Source of the DNA: Methanosarcinales archaeon ex4572_44
GTDB taxonomy: Archaea > Halobacteriota > Methanosarcinia > Methanosarcinales > EX4572-44
Reading direction: 5' to 3'
Length of the DNA: 12,522 bases
NCBI GenBank assembly: GCA_002254825.2
Contig: NJEL02000016.1
Coordinates: 1 to 12,522 of the forward strand
Shown here: positions 7,813 through 12,522 of the stretch, piece after piece
Layout: each line of letters begins with the position of its first letter
Numbering within the stretch: the first letter of the stretch is position 1
The notes under the pieces: generated by a model
The model's input: the letters and a program-made list of their open reading frames with translations, nothing else
Database searches by the model: none
Told to the model about the DNA's origin: nothing
Program-made: the position numbers and the translations under genes

Positions 7813-7816
7813 TTTA

Positions 7817-7822
7817 ATCACC
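7817..7822 (-). promoter_or_regulatory. Ribosome-binding site of cdhC that decides the start
   Basis: GGTGAT matches six bases of the archaeal anti-Shine-Dalgarno complement and stands 4 nt before the ATG at 7812. It overlaps the in-frame ATG at 7822-7824, which has no such site ahead of it. Confidence 0.7.
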
Positions 7823-7863
7823 ATCTATATAATTTCAACAACACTTAAAATATTTATTCAACA

Positions 7864-7872
7864 TTTATATTT
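7864..7872 (-). promoter_or_regulatory. Candidate internal TATA box for cdhC and downstream genes
   Basis: The 66-bp gap between the FrhB-like gene and the cdhC start is strikingly AT-rich. It contains AAATATAAA (minus strand) about 55 nt before the cdhC start and a second AT-rich block near 7844-7856. A start about 25 nt downstream of the first box would give a leader near 30 nt. Could equally be an AT-rich spacer within one operon transcript. Confidence 0.35.
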
Positions 7873-7878
7873 TTTCTT

Positions 7879-9000
7879 TCACTTCTCAGCTGAGAGAAGC
7901 AGACTCAACTCCTGTGGCTTGACCGCAAGGTGTAAGATCTTTGTTGCACCTGCCATCTGCACTATGTTGTCTATGTTCTCGCTCTTCTTTCGCGATGCAA
8001 GATCCTTCACCGATTTTATCGAAGCATCTCCGAGTGGTTTGACTTTGATCGCTCCAGCCTTCTTTGCCTCGTCGATGAGCTCTTTTCCAGCCTTGCTTCG
8101 CACAATAACGGTGTTCCAGCCTTCCTCTGATCCGATCGAACCAACAGATATATCAGCAAGCTCTGCTGCAAAATCATAACAGACCTTGCATCCATCTCTC
8201 ATGCACGACTTCATCGTTGCAATCTTCTCTGTGGTCATGCCGTCTTCGGTGAAGACCTTGAATTTTCCCTCACCGATGTCGAACTTCTTCACATCCTCTG
8301 CCTTGATACCCATCTCTGCAAGCTTTGCATGCAGAAGGTCTCGATCAAAGGTTTCTGTGCAGAGAAGTCCGATTGCGTACTTCACTCTCTCTCCACCGAC
8401 ATCGAATGCTTTTGATAGCTGGATCTTCCGCATTGCCTGTATGTGGCATGGGAGACCTACCATCGCTATATTCTTACTGCCGTTTGCGAGTGCTTCTCCA
8501 ACACCCATGATCGTTGGGCACTGTTCGTAGTTGGAGCCGGCACCTTCGAGAATCTCCTCTTTCGTGGTTGCAACCAGTGGCTCTGGTTTCCATGGCTCGT
8601 CCAGAGAGTTTTTGGAGACACATGCCGCGTCGATCTTGCCTTTCTCCATGAGATATATGAGAAGTGCTGTCACAACGCTCCCGTTCTGTCCTTTCGCAGC
8701 AATTGCAGCGTCACTTGCTTGTGCTGTAACTATACTCGTGTAGTATCCAAGTTCGCTGTCGTTTCGAACATCTCCAAAGAGTTCTCGTTCCATCTCAAGG
8801 ACGGGTAGGAATGTTCTTGGACAGAAGTCAAAGCATGCACCGTGTATCTCAAAACACTTCTGTTTGGTAATAGGGGTTCCGTTCTCGTAGCTTATGTACT
8901 CTGTGCAGAATGCACCGCACGCACCGCAATAGCAGCATATATTGCTGTAAACAACTTTTGCTTCCAAATCTATTATACTGCCTTTTTCATCAAACTTCAT
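7879..9000 (-). CDS. FrhB-family F420/FAD/Fe-S oxidoreductase inside the ACDS cluster
   Basis: Belongs to the FrhB/FdhB/FpoF family, flavin and Fe-S proteins that pass electrons to or from coenzyme F420; 373 residues. The N-terminus has a ferredoxin-like cysteine set (C22, C23, C25, C28, C32, then C49, C56, C60-P), enough for up to two [4Fe-4S] clusters. The FrhB core follows: GQNGSVVTALLIYLMEKGKID (104-124), GSNYEQCP (155-162), GLPCHIQAM (182-190), GLLC (211-214) and CMRDGCKVCYDFAAELADIS (266-285), with a WNTVIVRSKAG tail. It starts 5 bp after the preceding small gene, whose stop codon overlaps the ribosome-binding site, so the two are coupled. No hydrogenase, formate dehydrogenase or Fpo gene is nearby. 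Position between cdhB and cdhC suggests electrons from CO oxidation go to F420, or the reverse. That partnership is inferred. The family call is secure; the exact subtype is not. Confidence 0.88.
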   Translation of the reverse strand: MKFDEKGSIIDLEAKVVYSNICCYCGACGAFCTEYISYENGTPITKQKCFEIHGACFDFCPRTFLPVLEMERELFGDVRNDSELGYYTSIVTAQASDAAIAAKGQNGSVVTALLIYLMEKGKIDAACVSKNSLDEPWKPEPLVATTKEEILEGAGSNYEQCPTIMGVGEALANGSKNIAMVGLPCHIQAMRKIQLSKAFDVGGERVKYAIGLLCTETFDRDLLHAKLAEMGIKAEDVKKFDIGEGKFKVFTEDGMTTEKIATMKSCMRDGCKVCYDFAAELADISVGSIGSEEGWNTVIVRSKAGKELIDEAKKAGAIKVKPLGDASIKSVKDLASRKKSENIDNIVQMAGATKILHLAVKPQELSLLLSAEK

Positions 9001-9005
9001 ACGTT

Positions 9006-9236
9006 CTACCTTCTATATTTTGTACAGGTTTCCATAGTTTCATTAGATGCATCCACCCAGATGATCCAGTTTTTGCCAAACTTCTTGATATTCAAAAGTT
9101 CGTCCTGCGATAGCTCCAAAACATTGGTCTTTGCTGTCGCCCAGCTCACATCGATCGTATTGGCAATCTCTCCAATTGACATGGGCTCAGACGCTTCGTT
9201 CAGTGCCTCCATTATCTTGCTCTTGGTTGGATTCAT
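9006..9236 (-). CDS. Small winged helix-turn-helix DNA-binding protein
   Basis: A 76-residue protein, nearly all one winged-helix domain. Helices cover TKSKIMEALNEA and MSIGEIANTIDVSWATAKTNVLEL (the recognition region is SWATAKTNVLELSQ), and a short wing reads IKKFGKNWIIWVD. This resembles minimal archaeal MarR/ArsR-like or replication-associated winged helices, but I do not recognise a named family. No sensor domain is visible; the single late cysteine (near the C-terminus) is too little to claim redox sensing. I took ATG 9236, which has GGTG at 9247-9250; the frame also extends to a GTG at 9248. It is coupled to the FrhB-like gene (5-bp gap) and lies behind a promoter with two inverted repeats, so it may control itself and the ACDS genes below. 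Confidence 0.8.
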   Translation of the reverse strand: MNPTKSKIMEALNEASEPMSIGEIANTIDVSWATAKTNVLELSQDELLNIKKFGKNWIIWVDASNETMETCTKYRR

Positions 9237-9252
9237 CGTGCACAACACCGAT

Positions 9253-9273
9253 TATGCATCGTCAATATGCATA
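9253..9273. promoter_or_regulatory. Inverted repeat in leader of HTH gene, candidate operator
   Basis: TATGCAT and ATGCATA are arranged as a 7-bp inverted repeat with a 7-nt spacer (cgtcaat). The sites lie between the TATA box (9305-9314) and the HTH start codon, about 10-30 nt past the expected transcript start. A protein bound here would block transcription, which suits autorepression by the small winged-helix protein. Which protein binds is not known. Confidence 0.4.
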
Positions 9274-9304
9274 GTAAGACACATGTTAACACTAGTCTTT
9301 ACAT

Positions 9305-9314
9305 CCATATAAAG
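9305..9314 (-). promoter_or_regulatory. TATA box of the HTH and FrhB-like gene pair
   Basis: The minus strand reads CTTTATATGG, a good archaeal TATA box, in the 153-bp gap between cdhB and the HTH start. The expected transcript start is near 9284, giving a leader of roughly 48 nt. This is the clearest internal promoter of the ACDS cluster and would let the lower genes be expressed independently of cdhAB. Confidence 0.55.
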
Positions 9315-9321
9315 ATTGCTG

Positions 9322-9339
9322 AATCGTTCTCTCACGATT
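9322..9339. promoter_or_regulatory. Inverted repeat immediately upstream of the TATA box
   Basis: AATCGT and ACGATT form a 6-bp inverted repeat with a 6-nt spacer (tctctc), ending 8 bp upstream of the TATA box, where archaeal activators often bind and where the BRE region begins. In RNA from cdhB it could instead form a weak hairpin. Confidence 0.35.
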
Positions 9340-9389
9340 GAACCCTCCACGTTCTCACACACTGGACATCTGGGAATTAGGCTTACACA

Positions 9390-9914
9390 TCAAATACTCT
9401 GAACGACCCGACCAAGTATCTCCTTGAATTCATCTGTGCGCTTCCGACTTATGTTATCAAAAGTCATTCTCGCAGCTATGTGGTAGTATCGATCAATCGA
9501 GACACCACGAACTATCGGGTCTATTGCACAGTTCTTTATGGCGATCAGGAATTGAGATGTTGAATAGTAGATACCACCAAGTACTGCTACAAGGTCATAT
9601 CCACCTTCTCCATCAAACCCCATCCAGTCAGGACTCTTGATGTTGTTTGCAAGCTCGTGAAGCCCTACCAGGTGCACGTTATCAGTGTACCCTGCACCAA
9701 CAAAACCCTGCATGCTGTGTGCTGTCGCTGCTATCGGCACGCCTTTCTTTCCGATTGCAATTGCCGTATCGATCAAACCGTCCTCAAGGATCTCAGAGCC
9801 AACAACGAGAAGTGGTCTCTTCGCAGTCTTAATAGCTCTTCCAATAGCCTCTGGTGTTGCAACCCTTCCCATCTCAGGACCTGAAATGTTTCCTATGTCA
9901 AATGGTATATTCAT
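9390..9914 (-). CDS. cdhB: ACDS epsilon subunit CdhB
   Basis: The epsilon subunit binds CdhA to make the alpha2-epsilon2 CO dehydrogenase; it has a Rossmann-like fold and no metal site, and probably helps electron-acceptor or FAD binding. From the chosen start it has 174 residues, near the usual 170. Recognisable stretches include AIKTAKRPLLVVGSE (30-44), PIAATAHSM and a C-terminal RYYHIAARMTFDNIS. The start is ATG 9914: a perfect GGAGGTGA (9920-9927) lies 5 nt ahead and overlaps the in-frame GTG at 9923, which therefore cannot be the start. The ribosome-binding site directly abuts the cdhA stop, so the two genes are cotranscribed. In Methanosarcina cdhC follows here; in this window the HTH and FrhB-like genes intervene. 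Confidence 0.95.
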   Translation of the reverse strand: MNIPFDIGNISGPEMGRVATPEAIGRAIKTAKRPLLVVGSEILEDGLIDTAIAIGKKGVPIAATAHSMQGFVGAGYTDNVHLVGLHELANNIKSPDWMGFDGEGGYDLVAVLGGIYYSTSQFLIAIKNCAIDPIVRGVSIDRYYHIAARMTFDNISRKRTDEFKEILGRVVQSI

Positions 9915-9919
9915 CTTTG

Positions 9920-9927
9920 TCACCTCC
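9920..9927 (-). promoter_or_regulatory. Perfect ribosome-binding site of cdhB
   Basis: GGAGGTGA, eight matches to the archaeal consensus, sits directly after the cdhA stop codon and 5 nt before the ATG at 9914. It fixes the cdhB start. Confidence 0.85.
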
Positions 9928-12306
9928 TCACTTATTCTCCTTTAACAGTTCTTCAAGGTTCGTTGCATCAAATCCAACGTCCATCTTTCGTATAGGTCCT
10001 GATATGATCTTCTTTGCTTCAAGATCAACATCCCAACCGTAGTCCTCTTTCAGAATGCGCAGATACTCCTCCTTCTTTGCAAGCGGAAGATCTGCTTCAC
10101 CCCTCACAAAGACGGGCCAATCCTTCGGGTATGCACCAAGATACTTCATCGAGAGATCCATGTAATGCGTGAGCTTAACCTGCCGTCCCATGCTGTTATC
10201 TGTCGGGCGGAAGCAAAGCCGTGCCATCAGAGGGATTGCCTCTTCAAGCGTATCTGCCGCGAGGAGCAGGTGTTCTGGTGCAGGTTCAATTCGTACCTGG
10301 GAACTGTCTCTTGCATCATAGACCATCCAATCCTCATCGACGTCCTTTCGTCCAAGGTATGCTCTTCTATACTTCCAGCCGTGTGGACCCACAAGAACAG
10401 GAATACCGATTCGGTTAACGCCTGATGCAATAGAAGCTGCCTTCTGAGACATTGCGCCCCATGCCACACCGCATGCTCCAACCCTGTTTAAGATATAGTC
10501 TGCAATCTCTGCATAGTTTGCACGGATGTTCCGTCTGGCAAAGATCGCTGCCACTTTAATAGCTGCATCATGGATGTGAGCGTTTGCAACACATGAACCA
10601 ATATTAACTATGCATCCGCCATCAAAGTCACCTGGGTATTTCTCATAGAGTGTCTTTCCATCTTCATCCCTGTAGAGTGCAGCATCCATAGCACCGCACC
10701 CGGTCAAGACAACGATATACTTTCTCTCAACAAACTCCTTTGCCATGATGTACACGTCTTTTGTTCCATTTGGATAGTTGCCGCATCCAACGATTGCAAT
10801 GATTCCAGGAATTGTTCCAAGCACGAGCGGTGCGCCAACGTTTCGAATCTCTGTATCACGCACAGGTCCTCTTCCAACACGCACCATCCCCTTCTCTGCC
10901 CTAACAAGTGGAAGCGCAGCCTTATGGATCACATCAACGATCGGGATATGCTTCTTACAGACCTGTTCACACCTGCCGCACCCGACACAGATGTCAAATA
11001 GATTTGCAAGTGGCTCTAGGTTGCCTGCTACAGCAGCCTTATTTGCCTCGCCGATTGGTAAGCCCTGGGGGCATGCGATCACACAGTTTGCATCGCAGTT
11101 CTGGCACATAGCAACATACTCTGCAAACTCTTCATCAGTTGGGAGGTGCACAAGTCCTTTCCGCTTCTCATGCATGATCTGCACGAGCCGCACCGCGACT
11201 TCTCCTGCCTTCACAGGATCAAGGATCACAACACCTGGCTCCTTACCGCTCACAAGTATGGTTATGATATCGTCTGCAGAATCCTTTGTTCGATCAACCA
11301 GTCCATGCATTGCCTTGTCGTTTGTTGCGATCAATGGAGCATGGATCTTTTCTGCCTGCTCAAGAATGTCGGCACGGATACACTGCTCATCGACCATGAT
11401 GACATCCGCAACCCCTGAGCGGACAAAACGCAACTGCCGTCCAATCGAGCCAACAATCTTTGCCTTGTCAGAGTAGCGTGTCGTATCAAGGGCAGTACAA
11501 CAGATACCTGCCACCTCAATCTTGTCTTCGAGATCACGTTCACGCATATAGTCGATAACAGAGACCGACGGAACAACATTATGACCGATAACAAGCAGCA
11601 TCGGCTTTGTTTCGTCAATACAACCCATCCCGATCTCAACGAGCGGCGCGTCAGGATCACCCTTCGGCATATCGAATGCAACGATCTGAACGATGTCTGC
11701 AACCTCTTTACCGAGCGAGTCAAGCATGCCTACGTGAAACGCCTTTGACTCGTAGTCAATGTTTGATCCTTCCTGGCCAGTGTGGATTGAATCCATCACC
11801 TGTGCAATCTGTTCCTCGACATAATCGAGCACAGGTATGAAATCACTGAGTCTCTTTGGCTTGATCCCTGTGATAAGCCTCGTTAAAGGAGCCTCGATGT
11901 CGATGCTCGTTCCCATATCAATCTCACGATCGCCATAAATGTGCAGAATCTCGTTCAGCATGTGCCTGCCATGCGCAGTATGCGCTGAACAACCTATGAG
12001 ACATGCAACCGTCACGAACCGTGCCTGCTGAGCCTCCATATTGAGTCCACACGCGCCCTTCTTACCGCCTGTAAGATCACACTTGCCAAACGTGCAGAAA
12101 CAGCACATCTCACAGTACGGAGCATAGAATGGTTTGTACCGATTCATCAACTTGTAGTCCCAGTCTCTAAGATCAGCCATACCAGGCATCGGTGTGGGGC
12201 CCATTGGCTCCCATTCTTCCTCTTCTTCTTCGATTCCGCCTATATTCACTACTACGTCCTTCAAGGCTTCAATCTCTATATTTCCTTTCTTTTCAGTTTT
12301 GGTCAT
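9928..12306 (-). CDS. cdhA: CO dehydrogenase, ACDS alpha subunit CdhA
   Basis: The nickel CO dehydrogenase of ACDS, interconverting CO and CO2; 792 residues, full length. The N-terminus has the cysteine cluster C65, C68, C69, C71, C76, C86 (CEMCCFCTFGKCDL, then GACG) for the B- and D-type Fe-S clusters. By alignment with the family, the Ni-Fe-S C-cluster ligands are H242 (GHNVV), C270, C309, C508, C537 and C572. Two ferredoxin-like motifs, CQNCDANCVIACP (401-413) and CVGCGRCEQVCKK (440-452), are the extra E and F clusters that distinguish archaeal CdhA from bacterial CooS and lead electrons to the surface. All expected ligands are present, so an active enzyme is likely. The start ATG has GGAGG (12314-12318) with a 7-nt spacer. 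First gene of the cluster, followed at once by cdhB. Confidence 0.97.
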   Translation of the reverse strand: MTKTEKKGNIEIEALKDVVVNIGGIEEEEEEWEPMGPTPMPGMADLRDWDYKLMNRYKPFYAPYCEMCCFCTFGKCDLTGGKKGACGLNMEAQQARFVTVACLIGCSAHTAHGRHMLNEILHIYGDREIDMGTSIDIEAPLTRLITGIKPKRLSDFIPVLDYVEEQIAQVMDSIHTGQEGSNIDYESKAFHVGMLDSLGKEVADIVQIVAFDMPKGDPDAPLVEIGMGCIDETKPMLLVIGHNVVPSVSVIDYMRERDLEDKIEVAGICCTALDTTRYSDKAKIVGSIGRQLRFVRSGVADVIMVDEQCIRADILEQAEKIHAPLIATNDKAMHGLVDRTKDSADDIITILVSGKEPGVVILDPVKAGEVAVRLVQIMHEKRKGLVHLPTDEEFAEYVAMCQNCDANCVIACPQGLPIGEANKAAVAGNLEPLANLFDICVGCGRCEQVCKKHIPIVDVIHKAALPLVRAEKGMVRVGRGPVRDTEIRNVGAPLVLGTIPGIIAIVGCGNYPNGTKDVYIMAKEFVERKYIVVLTGCGAMDAALYRDEDGKTLYEKYPGDFDGGCIVNIGSCVANAHIHDAAIKVAAIFARRNIRANYAEIADYILNRVGACGVAWGAMSQKAASIASGVNRIGIPVLVGPHGWKYRRAYLGRKDVDEDWMVYDARDSSQVRIEPAPEHLLLAADTLEEAIPLMARLCFRPTDNSMGRQVKLTHYMDLSMKYLGAYPKDWPVFVRGEADLPLAKKEEYLRILKEDYGWDVDLEAKKIISGPIRKMDVGFDATNLEELLKENK

Positions 12307-12377
12307 ACAGGTTCCTCCATTATCAGAATGCCATTACCATGCAATGTATACCTGCACTGGATGTATCCCTTCGGTTG

Positions 12378-12387
12378 CAGATAAATG
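12378..12387 (-). promoter_or_regulatory. Candidate TATA box for the ACDS cluster
   Basis: The minus strand reads CATTTATCTG in the 89-bp gap before cdhA, similar to the thrS element. It would give a leader of about 50 nt. A rival, GGTATACA at 12345-12352, would give a leader of only some 17-20 nt. Neither is a strong match, and read-through from upstream is possible. Confidence 0.35.
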
Positions 12388-12395
12388 TTGCCTTT

Positions 12396-12521
12396 TTATT
12401 CGATTATAACACAATTCCGTTTCTCTGCAGCTTCAAGCTTCTCTTCCATCGCCTCTCCAACTGTAGAGAAAATTTTGCTTAAAACTTTTTCTCCACGACA
12501 CCCACTGTGCCACATCATGCA
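12396..12521 (-). CDS. Possible C-terminal end of an unknown upstream gene (partial)
   Basis: One minus-strand frame is open from the window edge to a TAA at 12396, giving 41 residues. The latter part, EKVLSKIFSTVGEAMEEK then LEAAEKRNCVIIE, looks like an ordinary amphipathic C-terminal helix with sensible codon choice, while the other two frames stop early. It would be the tail of a gene read in the same direction as cdhA and ending 89 bp before it. I do not recognise the family; such a short stretch could be chance. Confidence 0.4.
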   Translation of the reverse strand, partial: CMMWHSGCRGEKVLSKIFSTVGEAMEEKLEAAEKRNCVIIE

Positions 12522-12522
12522 C

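Noticed and set aside
7661..8179. 172-codon open frame on the plus strand across the cdhC/FrhB-like boundary
   Set aside because: Antisense to two secure genes and the AT-rich gap between them; no family features.
7879..9000. FrhB-like gene as FpoF/FqoF or as the FrhB subunit of an F420-reducing hydrogenase
   Set aside because: No fpo, frhA or frhG neighbour is present and the gene is coupled to an HTH gene within the ACDS cluster. Only the family, not those subtypes, can be supported.
10778..11476. 232-codon open frame on the plus strand
   Set aside because: Lies fully inside cdhA on the opposite strand; Ser/Pro/Thr-rich composition typical of an antisense shadow, with no recognisable domain.
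1..12522. CRISPR array, tRNA or rRNA gene, insertion sequence or integrase
   Set aside because: No regularly spaced repeats, no tRNA cloverleaf with a GTTCRANNC-like arm, and no transposase or integrase motifs were seen; nearly all sequence is accounted for by minus-strand genes.

Overview
The window reads as chromosomal DNA of a euryarchaeon close to the Methanosarcinales, which could be a methanogen, an anaerobic methanotroph or an alkane oxidiser. The reasons are a complete five-subunit archaeal acetyl-CoA decarbonylase/synthase (ACDS, CODH/ACS) cluster, an archaeal-type threonyl-tRNA synthetase with its own N-terminal editing domain, an AglB/STT3 oligosaccharyltransferase, ribosome-binding sites that match the archaeal GGAGGTGATC consensus, and TATA-like promoters. 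No mcr gene is present, so the lifestyle cannot be settled here. Every convincing gene is on the minus strand; read from high to low coordinates.

Region 1 (12522-12396) holds the possible last 41 codons of an unknown upstream gene. Region 2 (12306-2575) is the ACDS cluster: cdhA (CO dehydrogenase, alpha), cdhB (epsilon), then an inserted pair made of a small winged-helix protein and an FrhB-like F420/flavin/Fe-S oxidoreductase, then cdhC (acetyl-CoA synthase, beta), a CooC-type nickel ATPase, a free-standing copy of the CdhD N-terminal domain, full-length cdhD (delta) and cdhE (gamma). Together these genes make or break acetyl-CoA: CdhAB handles CO2/CO, CdhC carries the A-cluster, CdhDE is the corrinoid protein passing methyl groups to or from tetrahydromethanopterin, and CooC matures the nickel sites. 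Region 3 (2375-1) is a second unit, thrS followed 15 bp later by the start of aglB, which runs out of the window.

Two things stand out. First, the interval between the CooC gene and cdhD carries the footprint of an old partial tandem duplication of about 340 bp. It took in the 3' end of cooC and the 5' end of cdhD. It left an intact 84-codon orphan CdhD N-domain gene and, between that and cdhD, a decayed cooC 3' remnant that now supplies the cdhD ribosome-binding site. Second, the FrhB-like gene with its own small DNA-binding protein sits inside the ACDS cluster behind an internal promoter bracketed by two inverted repeats. This suggests regulated coupling of CO dehydrogenase to coenzyme F420 in addition to, or instead of, ferredoxin. 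That is an inference from gene order and needs testing.
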